Origin: Heterobasidion occidentale
Taxonomy: Eukaryota > Basidiomycota > Agaricomycetes > Russulales > Bondarzewiaceae
Direction of reading: 5' to 3'
NCBI GenBank assembly: GCA_039111635.1
Contig: JBCAQO010000008.1
Span: forward strand, 682,001-746,000
DNA length: 64,000 nucleotides
Positions 44,250 through 55,670 of the stretch are shown here, piece by piece. The notes beneath the pieces are model-generated. The model saw only the letters and a list, made by a program, of their open reading frames with translations, searched no databases and was not told the origin of the DNA. Numbering within the stretch: position 1 is the stretch's first letter; each line of letters begins with the position of its first letter. The translations under genes were made by a program, and so were the position numbers.

Positions 44250-45773
44250 ATGTTGGAAGCAAAGCTCAACAAAGCTTTAATCTTGAAACGTCTTCTAGAT
44301 GGTACTGTCTGTCTCTTTCGACGAATGAGACGTGTGTTCACACCCGCCCTCGCCAGCTATCAAAGAGCTCGTCTCAGACGCCAACTTTGAGTGCACGGAA
44401 GAAGCTATTGTAAGTATACGTGTCTATTGCTGCTAGACACCTACTTAGGACGCGATTTTGCGAAATCAAAAAACCTTCAAGCCATGTACAACTCCCACGT
44501 AGCTCTCGTGTCTGTCAAGCTCGATTCTACAGGGTTCCGGGTTTACCGCTGCGACCGTCCGCTTCCTCTTGGTGTCAACCTTGTTGCACTCACCAAGGTG
44601 GTCAAGTGCGCGAAGGACGATGACATTTGCACTCTAAAAGCCTCAGACGACGGCGATATTCTTGGGCTCACATATGAAGCGCGCAGTGCGTAATTTTCTT
44701 CTTCGAAGTCGTACCCCTTGAGGGCCGTGGCCAGTCGAAAGTACCAACTGCTATAGATATTTGAGGCCTACAGCCGGCAAATTCTATGTTATTGTCCCAA
44801 CTTTTTCTCTCCAAAATCTAATTACATGTGCTCGGACAGTCACTGACTTCCTCCTCAATTTCAGATTCTGACCGCATCGCCGAGTACGAGGTAAAACTCA
44901 TGGACATCGACGCCGAGACGCTCGGTATCCCCGACACCGACTACGAAGCCCGTGTCACCATGCCTGCGTCGGAATTTTCACACATCGTCCGTGACCTCTC
45001 GTCACTCAGCGAGTCTGTCCGCATCGAGGTCTCAAAGGAAGCGTGCGCTTTATCAGTGACGGCGAGTCTGCGAAAGGGAGCATCCTTGTGAAGCAAACCG
45101 AGGCCGCGCGCGAGCGGTACGCCAACTACGGGGACGACGATGAAGATGAGGATGTCGAGATGAAGGAGGATGAGGACAAAGAGGACGATGAGGATGAGGA
45201 TGGAGACGTCGAAGAAGATCAAAAAAGAGAAGGTTAAGAAGGAAAAGGTCAAGAAGGAAGCCAAAAGCGATGAGGACGAGGCAGATGAAGAGGGCGAGTT
45301 CAAGGTAAAATCGGACGACGAGGATGAGGGTGAGGGTGAGGACGAGGTGAGCGATTCTGAGAACAAGAAGAAGCGGAAACGGGCGCCGACCAAGGTACGT
45401 GATTGATCTCTGTCGCGCCACTTGCTTCTCCTAACCGGGTTGGTTTATTGTCCATCTCGCCTGACAGAACGGCAAAGCCAAGAAAAAGTCCAAGAAGAGT
45501 GACGACGATGAGATTCCCTCAGGCGGGGTCAGCATCGAGATGACGCAGCATGTAACGCTCACCTTCTCGCTCAAGTACCTCGTCAACTTTTCCAAGAGCG
45601 CGTCGCTCTCAGACACCGTTCAGCTGATGCTTAAGAACGATGTTCCCCTCCTGGTAAGCGTCGCTCTCTTGCCATCTCTCGATTCACCGATCTGACAGTC
45701 ATGTAAGGTGTCCTACTCGTTCGGCCAAGGGCACATCCGATACTACCTGGCACCCAAAATCGGCGACGATTAG
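44250..45773 (+). CDS. PCNA: PCNA sliding clamp with about 105-residue charged insertion
   Basis: Homotrimeric DNA clamp that tethers polymerases and repair factors. ATG 44250 (MLEAKLNKALILKRLLDAIK). Family landmarks: LQAMYNSHVALVSV, YRCDRPLPLGVNLVALTKV, DRIAEYEVKLMDIDAETLGI in the interdomain connector that receives PIP boxes, MPASEFSHIVRDLSSLSESV, EMTQHVTLTFSLKYLVNFSK, and the C-terminus YYLAPKIGDD at 45773. In domain II, where the family has a short loop, the gene carries acidic blocks (DDDEDEDVEMKEDEDKEDDE), a KKEKVKKEKVKKEAK repeat, more acid, NKKKRKR and AKKKSKK (45130-45520). One-base breaks near 45041 and 45218; the exon-3 acceptor near 44470 is unclear. Normal PCNA is about 260 residues; this would be about 360. 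Confidence 0.93.
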
Positions 45774-46049
45774 TTTTGTTTTGTTTTTCATTCCGTTTTG
45801 TTTTGTCCATCGATATCATTGGTTTTGTCCACTATTTCTAGTCGTTATCTCATACACCTTGTACTCGTTATCACTCAAAAGAGACCCATTATTGCCGCGC
45901 GCAATCCCAGAAGCTTTTCAACAAGATGATAGTCAAACAGGCACATATCGACAAACCGGAAAATAAAAGGAAGGCTGAGAGGCTGAGCTAGTGAGGAGAC
46001 TGTAGGTAATGTACAAAAAAACACGGGTTCGCTATTAACCTAGATTGAG
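45774..46049. other. Convergent 3' intergenic region
   Basis: T-rich just after the PCNA stop (ttttgttttgttttt); no gene. Confidence 0.6.
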
Positions 46050-48116
46050 TCACAATTCCCCAATCATGAACTGGTCGTGTGCGCTGCGTATCTCTTCCCG
46101 CCCCTCAACTCCTCGGTTCTTCGGAAACAAAGAAGATGTCAAACGAAGGGGATACTGAACCTCCATCTCCCTACCTGCCCAATCAAAGTCAATGATCTTA
46201 ACTTTGCCCTCGCCGTCGATCATCACGTTCGGCCTCCTCAGGTCGCCGTGCACGAACCCCGCCTTCGCCAAAGTCTCGATCGCCTGAGCGATGCTCTCGC
46301 GAACATCGCTCGGGAGCGCACAATCCAAGTACTTCGCCTCCAAGGTGTCTCCCACCAAGTGCTCCATCACGACCATGCTCAAGCCCTGGAAGTTGTGTTC
46401 CGGGAATCTATCTGCAAGACTGCCAAAGTAAATCAACCGCGGGGAGCCCTTGATCCGCCATAAACTCGTGGACCTCCCTGCCATAAGAGTCCACAAACTT
46501 GACCACAACGAGCTCCTCTTTTTTTCCATTGATCACCTTTTGCGCTAGGAACGTCGTGCACGACTCATGCCGTTGAAGTCCTTTGATATAATCGAACTTT
46601 ATCACCTGACCCTGGCTTGAATAAGAGTCGATCCAAGGGAAAAAACGCCCGAAATATCGGCCCTGACTGTTCAGGCCCTGGTACCACTCGCAAAGGCGCT
46701 GAACGGCAAGGGCCAGGCATTCAAATACCTGTGCCAACCTGTCCACACCTGGGCTACCCAGATCGTTGGCCTGATCGAGGCCGGTCGTGCGGTCTTCACC
46801 GATGAACATCCAACCCGTGAAATGTTGCACTACCGCCTTGTTCAGCAACACAGCCCCCGTGATACACATGTGAGGACCTGCCAGCCCCACGAGGATCGTC
46901 GGGCAACAACACGCCTCAAGAATATTGTTGCGCTGCACAGATCATAGTCACTGACTTTGTCCGCAGCGAGCAGAGGAGCGACACTTACTGATCGATCCAT
47001 CCAGCACTGCAGGTATGACAGCTGTACTTGCACGCTCGGATCGGTGGCCGTCTTCCCCATCTCTGCCTTTTCCTCCAATATGAAAGGCGTGACGGTGCCC
47101 ATGGGTTCATGCAAGTCCAGCGACACAGAGACGCAGTAGTCAGGAGAGGTGTTGTTCCCGTTGATGACCTTGATCAGCTGCTGTCCGAGTAATTCTGACA
47201 CAAGGCCTCTCGTACTTTCCGAGCGCTCATTCTCCTGGCCCGCCAATTGAGACACGGATTGCATAAGTTTGAGCGTCTGGCGGACCGTCTCGGGGCGCAC
47301 TTGGCGGTTCCTATCGCTGAGATCGCTTCGTAACTGTGCAAAGACAGGGTGGTAAAGCTCAATCGAGGGGGCCCTGTTGTCAAAGCCTGCGATGCTGCTT
47401 CGCCCGTCGATGACCCAAGCAAACCCTCTCTGATACTTGACATAGCTACTGGCCTTGGCATTTGTGGAAGGGGGTCCGAACCTTTTCACTGCTTGTTTGA
47501 GCTGTTCCAACCCTGCCAGAGCGCGTCAGCAGCGTGAAAATCATGACTTTGTCCCAACCTACGATTCCAATACCATGGCTCTTCGCCAGGCATCCAGTAG
47601 ATGTCTTGCTCTCCGTAGACCCATGTTGACCGGAGATGGGGCCATCCAAGATCCGACCCACCTGGACCAGGAAGCTTACCACCCGCGCACCGCCGCCAGG
47701 CGCCTTGACATATTCGCGAATCTCGACTTGCTTCTGACACAGACTTCCATTGTTCATCATCGCCCGATATTCATCCATAGGACGGGTTGCCACTGTTTTC
47801 ACAGGAATAGTATCTGTGGGCTGATCTCACCTAGGATCCGCTGCATCGAATCCAACACGAGGTCACTCACTTGGTAGAACAGGATGTCGCGGGGGTTAAA
47901 GTTTCTCGACCACTGCTGTAACATGTCTTCCTGCACCAGTTCCGTCAAAAACTCCAAGGTCGCAGCGGGGGGGACGTAGCCGGTTTTGGAACCACCCATG
48001 GGCTTGGGGTCCAATACGCTCGCGTTGACATAGACGGTCATCACTGCACAGTGCTCATTACAATCGTCAACGAGGAGGTAGTCAATTGGCTTTGAAAGTC
48101 GTGTGGATGGAGACAT
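46050..48116 (-). CDS. Agaricomycete protein-kinase-like gene
   Basis: Member of a kinase-like family common in Agaricomycetes. Start MSPSTRLSKPIDYLLVDDCN at 48116. The N-terminal half (LDSMQRILGEIS, YRAMMNNGSLCQKQVEIREY, IELYHPVFAQLRSDLSDRN, LLGQQLIKVINGNNTSPDY) has no named domain. The C-terminal half is kinase-like: VVVKFVDSYGREVHEFMA, LIYFGSLADRFPEHNFQG, GLSMVVMEHLVGDTLEAKYL, the catalytic loop FVHGDLRRPNVMID at about 46240 (HGD in place of HRD), and KIIDFDWAG (DFD in place of DFG), ending at 46050. A one-base break (GGG vs GG) near 46445. The catalytic Asp and Asn are present, so activity is possible. Substrate unknown. Confidence 0.7.
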
Positions 48117-49072
48117 GAGGATCGATGAAGTGGGCCAGTTTAGATGGCAAGTTGAAGTGAACTTGCCATTATCACGTGACCTTGTCCGTGTTGGGTGGCA
48201 CGGGATCAACCGGGTCGTAACGGGTAGAATTCCCGGCTTATCCATCCGTAAATCAATCCCGTCATCATCTTCATTTCCGTTTTGTCGATAGAATATCGAT
48301 ACCATCCTCAAGATATCTCAGGTGCATCTAGGCGTATATCACGACAGCCGCGTTGGACTTTCCAGGTTTTATTCCCTTGTTTATGATCGGCAAAAGTATG
48401 CTGTCGATATCCAGATTTGTCTCCTCCAAGTTTTCGCGGCACAATTTGACCAAGCGTATAGTCATAGTGCCTTGAGGTCATCTTGACCGTATGGTATCAC
48501 CAGGTATCACCCGATGGCAATATTTAGCGGGCCCATTGTCAAGCACCATTGTAAAACAAAACGCCTGGACTTTGCCGCCTTGCGTTGTAAGTCTACCCAG
48601 CGGCCGTTGCCAGGGTGAGTCCTGCAGCCATAAAGTTCTTGTGAGATGTTCTTCATTTTCGGTACCATCGATAGTGAATCGTGATGCTCAAGCTAAGGAC
48701 CCCAAAGATGTGCCTCATAGCCAAGATATCACGTCGTGAGTCTCTATGATCTACTTAGAACCGTTTAGGAGAGACTCGACAGCTTTATTCATGGTATGCC
48801 AACAGCTGCTACTAGCTATGTGCTGGTCGCAGGTCCTATCCTTTGGTTTCACAGCTGAAACTTACCGGCTAGTGATAACACTAGGTTGACACCTCTACTA
48901 CTCGTCGCACTCTGCCGCTGAGAAATTGAACGCACACAAGGAAAACTGTTCTGATGCGGATGTGTAGTGTCGAATGGATCGACAGAGGTGTGTCAAGCTG
49001 ATATTGAGAATGCATTAACCTGTGCGAAAAAAATGGCGTACTGCACGGGTGTACAGCCCTTCCGCGTCACCA
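48117..49072. other. Intergenic, 1 kb
   Basis: No recognisable gene; short open frames at 48491-48739 and 48967-49215 have no motif (the second overlaps the CID gene antisense). Confidence 0.6.
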
Positions 49073-51737
49073 TCATGAGCCTCCGCCTGCTCGTACAAAC
49101 ATCCATCTATCTCCCACTCGCTGCATACGACCCGCTGGAACTCCTCCTCCAATCCCTGTTGCCATATCGCTCTCCGGGAGCGGCACCGGATCAGTATCAC
49201 CCCCGAGAACGATAGCATCCGAAGCCTGTTCGTTCATCTGGTAGTCCCACTGTCCCTGTCCTTCTCGGCCACTGCCGTACATGTAACCACCGCGCCCACC
49301 TCGAGGAAAGTGGCCTCCGCCCCTTGTCCCTTGCCAGTTGCCGTTACGAGACGTCGGACCAGCCGCCCATCCCTGATGACCCTCCTGGTATCCATTTTGT
49401 GGCTGAACAGGCATTACTGACTGGCCAACCATGCCGCCCGCGGTCAGTGTCATGACAAATGTCATGAGTTCTTCCTGGGAGGGCTGATATCCATGGGTGA
49501 CTTGCCACCTTTGCCCCAGGATTTCCCACGATGTCGGCGCAGTAAGATCAAAGGTCGAGATATCGAATGTGTCCAGCCCAATGCCGTGTTCGCTGCTGTG
49601 GTCATTAGTGTTCGGGGACATGACGGTAGGTATCGCAGTGATTGGTCGTCGGAGTTCTGAGGAATGGTTGCTAACGAGCGGCGCCGACGTATCTGACAAT
49701 ACAGCTGAAAGCGGTGATCGACTGTATCTGTCGTTGGAACTGATCGATGTACCATCTTCGGGCACTCTGACATCTCGTCCGAACTCGTCTTTTCTTGGAT
49801 TTGAAGACCCCGCAGCAGCCTGCTCCTGCTCCCTGGCCGCCATGGAAGTTATAGGTTGTCTTGGTGGAGGGCTGTAAGGCTTTACATCTCTCCTCTCTCC
49901 GTATCTACCACGAGGTGGACTTCTAGATCGACTCCGTCGGCGATGCGAAGGACCTCGATCTGTGTCCATGTTTTCATGCCCTCCATGGTCGTCCCATCGA
50001 CCTTTTCCCCGGCCTCGAGAGGCTTCCCTAAATCCGTCCCGATAGCCATTCGGACGGCCGCCACGGTTTCTACCGTGCTCAGGCTCATCGCGTCTACCAT
50101 ATCTAGACTGGCCTGAACGGTAATGATCATCTCGATATGGTAACGAGTTCTGCTGTGAATTTTCAGGGACCTTGACAGCGGATGATACTGCAGGCGGAAT
50201 TGAAGGTACTACTGCCGAGGAAGATGGTGCAGATGGCACAGGAGGTCCTGCAGCAGCAAGTTTTGCCGTTTGTGCTAGCCGCTGCAATAGCTGCAGTTGA
50301 TCAGCGGTCAGCTGCGGGGTCGAAGTTGGCGCCGTCGGTACATGAATCGTGGAAGGCACCAATGGACTTGTATTTGCTGTTGTTTGGCTGCGATATCCTT
50401 CATGAGCATCTGGCCAAATATGATGGAGAGCGGACAAAGTGCGCACCCGTTTGGCTGACTATTCATAGCGTTCGCGGCTTGAGTCAGGAGAGCTAGCAGC
50501 GATGACTGTATTGATGGATCGATGGTCGGTGGCGTTGATGGTGTACTGATGGGAGGGAAGGCCGGTCCAGTTACTGGCAGCGTCGAAGCTGCTGGAGAAC
50601 TGGAAGACATTGTAGGATTTTCGCTGGCGGACACTGACGTAGAAATAAACCAGACGTTATTTCAGTTGTTGGTCTCAGTTTTTCATAAAACGTAGAAACA
50701 AAAGCGTGACTGCGATTGCGCAAGGAGGAAGTACTTAGCGAACGTATACTGCGATCATGATAAGCACCTTTATTAGCATCCTTCAATACATCCGTCAGTC
50801 TGGTTAATACTGTCGGTGGAAACGTATTCGATTTGGCCCAGATATCAACGATCTTCTGCGATTTTTCCTAGAATCCGCAACCCAAGTGCGAAAAACGTGT
50901 TTGTCAGGGATCTTCATGCGCGAACTTGGCTGCAAAAGAAGGAAAAACCGTATCGATGCAATCATGTGACTGAACGCGCTGGTGGCTGATCTTGGCGCGA
51001 TATAATCACCATCCATTAGCGCAGCGAGAACATACGGTGTGCTACAAAGTGACAATATGCTTTGGCATGTCTCGAGGAATCCCAGGTGGGAGTCACGTCA
51101 TGGTCAACAAGGGACCGTGAAACTAGGTAAAGGGAAGCACAAAGCCTGGAGGGAACATCGTCTTGTTCCCTCTGCAGGTGACATCAACAAAGTTACATGG
51201 GCACTAACGTGGCGCGGTGCTAGTGGACAAACTACGATGTCAGTACCGGATGCGTCACTAACCTTTCCTTCGGAGCCTGCGGATGATATCATATCATAAA
51301 ACACGCCCTCGAGGACGGCTTCGAGCTTGGAAAGGAATGTAGCACAGTCGCCATGTCCAGAACGGGCATCGCCAGTGAGTCCTTGCTTGTTTGCTCGATG
51401 ACGAGCAGCACGAGCGAGGGCATCCACAGCATATAGACTAGATACTTTGCAAGACGCTGGCAACGCCTTGTGCGTACGGTATAGGAGGGAGACCAGCTGT
51501 GTATCATTCTAAGATGGAGAAGGGATGTCGTCAATGTGCCGATCACAGGTTGAATGACAAACACGCACTTCCATACATCCGAGAGCGACCTCCGTGAGCT
51601 TCTTTATTTTGGACTCGGACACCCTCCTGCCCTTGACGGTGTCCTTTAACACGGACTCGAAAACCTGCGGAGATCATAGCTTGTAAAACAGTGAAAAGCA
51701 AGGAACCTGGCTTCATCCTTACCTCTAGGGACGCCAT
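49073..51737 (-). CDS. CID-domain RNA-processing protein (Nrd1/Seb1/SCAF-like)
   Basis: Probably binds the RNA polymerase II C-terminal domain in transcription termination. ATG 51737 (MASLE|VFESVLKDTVKGRRVSES). The CID (about residues 1-150) continues NDTQLVSLLYRTHKALPAS, SSLYAVDALARAARHRANKQ and, after an unusually long intron (about 50866-51268, roughly 400 bp), EKSQKIVDIWAKSNTFPPTV and LTRLTDVLKDAN. The rest is disordered: Pro/Thr/Ser-rich, a Gln/Leu segment (LTADQLQLLQRLAQ), Arg/Gly/Ser-rich (YGRRDEPEHGRNRGGRPNG, SHRRRSRSRSPPRGRYG), then RGG repeats and the conserved-looking end GRMQRVGDRWMFVRAGGGS at 49073. I see no RRM, unlike Nrd1. A frame change near 50400 is needed. Confidence 0.78.
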
Positions 51738-52081
51738 GGACTATTATGATCACCTGTAAAATGTCCACCGCCGCACGTAGTAATGAGATCAGACTCTTTG
51801 TTCAAAGGGAGTCGTCGGAGGTCGGGGAGCAGTGTGAAAGGCTTATTTGTCTGTGTTTAGGTGGAGTCATTGCCGTTTTCAGTGTCCGTGTGGCGCGCTG
51901 CAGGCCCCAGCACTGACTTTGTGAATGAAATGGAAGTAGCAGACAATGTTGGGCAGGCCCAACCTCCCAGAATGCAAAAGTAACTCGAATGCAAAGCATC
52001 ATACCAGCGCCGTAAACGTAATGGTCACTGAACATTGGATGATCAACCAATATCGTGTGGTAGGCCAACTGGGCCACTGTA
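51738..52081. other. Intergenic, 0.34 kb
   Basis: Promoter of the CID gene and 3' flank of ZW10; nothing else seen. Confidence 0.55.
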
Positions 52082-55000
52082 CTATGTAAGTAAATATACT
52101 AAACATGAGGACGAGCTACTAGCTATCAGATCATCGCGCTTGCAGATGTCCCCCATAAGCTTGTTGACGAGACTGGTGCGTTGTGGCGTATCTGCAAAGA
52201 GAGCCCTGACAAGCTTCACTAACTCCTGCATCTCGAAGTCAACGAGCGCGCCCTCGTCGAACAGATAGCTAACATCTGCTAGAGATGCCTCCTGGAAATC
52301 GTGTGGGTCAGATGGCAGGGTAAACAGAGAGGAAAGAAACCCGATCCACGAACCAAGATCTCCGAAAGGTACGAGAACTTGAGCCACGAGGGACATATGC
52401 GACGACAAGTGATGGCTGGCTAACGTCTCGGTCATTCATATCGGTTTCTTCCAAAAACAGAATCTGACCTGGTCCGGATCTTCCATGAAAATGCCTTCTA
52501 TAGCATTCATTATCCGACAAAGTTCGCTCAGGCGATGGGACTCCACCTCCGTGATGTCTGGCAAAGCCAGGATATCGTCCAGGATAGTCGCCAGTGCAGC
52601 GTCCACAAGAACGCCTGCCACTGCGTAGTACTTGCTCTTCCGCATCACTCCCTTTGTCATCGTGCATGAGCAAGAAGGACATTGTGACATTGTTTTTGAG
52701 TAGACCTACCTTCCACTGTTTCGCGACCCTTCGAATCTGGCCTAGCGCACTTGTAACTGCCCCTTCGCACTCATCAAACCGGTCCTGATCGCCCGTCTCC
52801 ACGAAACCCTCGGCTTCTCCCAGGGTCTCCAGCACAGCGACCTTCTGACGTTCCTACACGTCGAACCGCGCGTCAAATTGATTGAATTGGGGTCTCGAAG
52901 ACGAAAATTCAAAATAACTCACAAGAGAATCCTCAAACCAACTCGTTCCCAGGACATCTAACCGCTCCCCAGCCTCGACCAACTTGCTCCTCACGTCCTC
53001 CTCCCTCTCTCCGCGCGCCAATCGCGCCGCGCACTCGCTCAGATACGCGCAATCATTCGAGAACACGACTGCTCGATCCACCGAATTCGACAGCGCCCGC
53101 GCGAATCGCACAGGATACAGCGCGCGGAATAGATCGAGCACGGCGGGCGCGCTCTGCAAGAGCACCGTCCCGCGCTGCCGTGTGTGCTGGTGCTGGTGCT
53201 CCACAACACCAGCGAATATCGAAGGTGCCGCGGCGACGAACTGCGCGCCCTCGTGCAAGACGTCCTCGACCGCACCCGCAACGTCGCGCGCGCGCGCAGA
53301 CACGGCGTACGTCTCTTTTACTTGCACCACCTTTGGCTTATTATTCACCGGCACGGTGATCCTCGGCGGCCGGCTCGATTCGGGCTTCCTGGTGACAATG
53401 GGTGTTGGCGGCGGAGGGTTGACGGCGAGGGCTGATTCGATGCTGGTCTGCGGAGTGTGTTTTGGTTTGCCCTTGTTCGCGAGCTTTTCGAGACGCGTCG
53501 CGCGTTTGGGCGCGGTCTCTGATTTCGTGAAGGGGGCGAGGGGTGATGTGGGTGGTCGGTCGGGAGCAGGGGCTGAGTCGGCGTCAGCCCACGGGTCGTC
53601 CCAGGTGGAGCTGCTGTCTGTTTCGGGAGAGGTAGAGGCTTCATTGCCCTCGTCGTCGATAGGTTCGTCGCCTTCATTCCAGCCCCAGGCATCTGCGGGA
53701 TCCTCTTCTTGTGAGGCCTCACGTTCAGGAGCAGGAGGAAGAGAAGGCTGAGGGGCAGGCTCTGGCTCTGGCTCTGGCTCTGGCTCTGTGGGCTCGTCGT
53801 CGAAACCCCATCCGTCCTGGTCCTCCGTTGGTTCTTCAAAGCCCCATCCGTCTTCCTCTCCAACCTTGGTAGTCTCCTCATTTGAGCTGCCAGTCGCAAC
53901 CTGTTCTTCCTCGAATCCCCACGCGCTTTCCTGTTCCTCCGGCTGTTCAGGTACGACCTCTGGAACGGCGTTGGACGTTTCTTCAAGTATTACCTCCACG
54001 TGAATCCTCCCGCCCTCATCATCCTTGTTGATGACCTCTCTCGCCTGTTCCAGCATCTCGGCTCTTCTCTTGCGTTCGTAATGCGTCGCGATGCCGTCTG
54101 CCCATGCCTGGACCTCCCGATCGCGAGTATCCTGCCCGAGCATGTCAATCACATACTTGCCTTCCAAGCCCACCGCCTGTTGTACGAGGTCGATGAATGC
54201 AGGAAGCGCGTTGAGCGACGAGGGAAGCAGAGGAATGAGAAAGTGTTGCAACAACGCCGTCGTGAGCGGCTTGCATAGAGACTGCTTGAACGATGCAGCC
54301 TGACTGGCTGGAAGTGCCGAAAAAATCTCGTGCTGCAGAAAGTCGAAGACGGAGGCTAGGTTCCTCAGGCGCTGAGCTCGATCCTCTGTGTTGGGTGGCG
54401 AAGGATACAATGTGAGTGTGTGCTCGGCCGTGCCCGTAGCGTCCTTGCCGGTGGTGAACGATACGGAGGCAGGCTGAGAAACGATGAATTGAAGGTAGTG
54501 TGTCGTGAGATCGCGCCGAAGGGTCGCCAGGTGACTCGCGAGCGACGCAGGAGCAAGGGACGACATGATCGACGACAAGGTGAGCGTTGCGGAGGATTGG
54601 CGAACTTTGTTTGCGCATGAGTTTCATTGTGACTATCACGGGCGACGAACTCACCTTGAATTGTGGGCCGCACGATGATCTTATGAGCAGAAATCACGAT
54701 GCCTCGATTGTACGCGTCACTGAGCTGTTCCTCGACGCGATCCTTCACTGCTCTGAATTGTCGCTGTTTCATCGTTGAAGCAAATGCGTCGTGAAAGTGC
54801 GAAGCAGCTGACTTACCTTCATGTCCGCCATGGCCTCTGACTGAGCCAGGGCTACCGGCGCCCCGCTCAAAACCCTGTCCAAGCCCTCCAAAGACTGTAC
54901 GGCTTCGGGAAGCCGCCCTTCGTTGACCAAGCCATTCAGCGCATCAAATTCTGTGCAACATCGCAAGAGATGGCTCAGAGATTCGTGCAACACCTCCGCG

Positions 55001-55472
55001 TCCAATGTTTGCTGCGCAAGCTTCGCGTGGGCGGACAAGGGCGCTGACCAGTGTGGGTATGAGACCTGACTTGACCGGACTTCAGTCATGATCCACCAGG
55101 ATCACGGAATCAAGTACCTCAGGATGCGACACCGCGTCCGAGAGCGTGTCCACGTTGTCCGTGAGCGTCTGCAGGCGATGCTGCACAGACTTGGAGGTGG
55201 AAAGCAGGTGGTGGAACGCGGGTAAGTCTGCGTTCAGCCGCTCGTGTATCCTGCTCTGCGGCGTCAAGTCTGAGTCAGGCAGAAAAGCAGAAAACATGTT
55301 CGCTCGCCACCTTTGTTTGGAGAATCGTCTCGTCGAGCTCTGCTATCCATGACGTAGCGAGGTCCGCCGTCAGGGTTTTCGTCGTGGCTGACGAGACCTT
55401 GGTCAATATTTGAGATGAAATGTCTTGCGGAACGCCTCGACGTGGGAGATGGGAGGGAATGGGAAACGCCAT
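52082..55472 (-). CDS. ZW10: ZW10/Dsl1 family tethering protein
   Basis: Subunit of the NRZ/Dsl1 complex that tethers COPI vesicles to the ER and, in animals, of the kinetochore RZZ complex. ATG 55472 (MAFPIPSHLPRRGVPQDISS). N-terminal coiled-coil exons: SRIHERLNADLPAFHHLLST, LTDNVDTLSDAVSHPE; then EFDALNGLVNEGRLPEAVQS, LEGLDRVLSGAP and QRQFRAVKDRVEEQLSDAY. The long exon 52854-54578 holds the middle domain and an acidic Trp-rich linker (about 53585-53930) with AWGFEEE, GWGFEEP, GWGFDDE, AWGWNEG and TWDDPWAD. The C-terminal ZW10 domain follows: YYAVAGVLVDAALATILDDI, LCRIMNAIEGIF, SYLFDEGALVDFEMQELV, LVRALFADTPQRTSLVNKL. The last exon and stop near 52082 are approximate. Confidence 0.85.
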
Positions 55473-55670
55473 GTCGAAACCTGCGCGACGTTGCGTCCTT
55501 TGGCCAGTTGGGCAAACCCGTGGTCGGCGTAGACACGCACGGGAGGGTGATGCGGGACAGGACCCCGGACCCTCCACACTCGATTATTTCCTTGCCTTTG
55601 TTCTCTCAACGTCGTAGAAATCATCTGACTGCAACAAAAAGGAGGAGGAATCTGAGAATCAAAGTACAAT

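Noticed and set aside
45130..45520. PCNA insertion as a simple unspliced intron
   Set aside because: It is strongly biased to charged codons over more than 300 bases, joins coding flanks through a separate GT-AG intron within it, and lacks a convincing donor at its left edge; RNA-seq would still be needed to exclude it.
53345..53986. Minus open frame rich in Ser-Gln and Pro overlapping ZW10
   Set aside because: Frame-shifted shadow of the acidic EPEPEP/Trp linker in ZW10.
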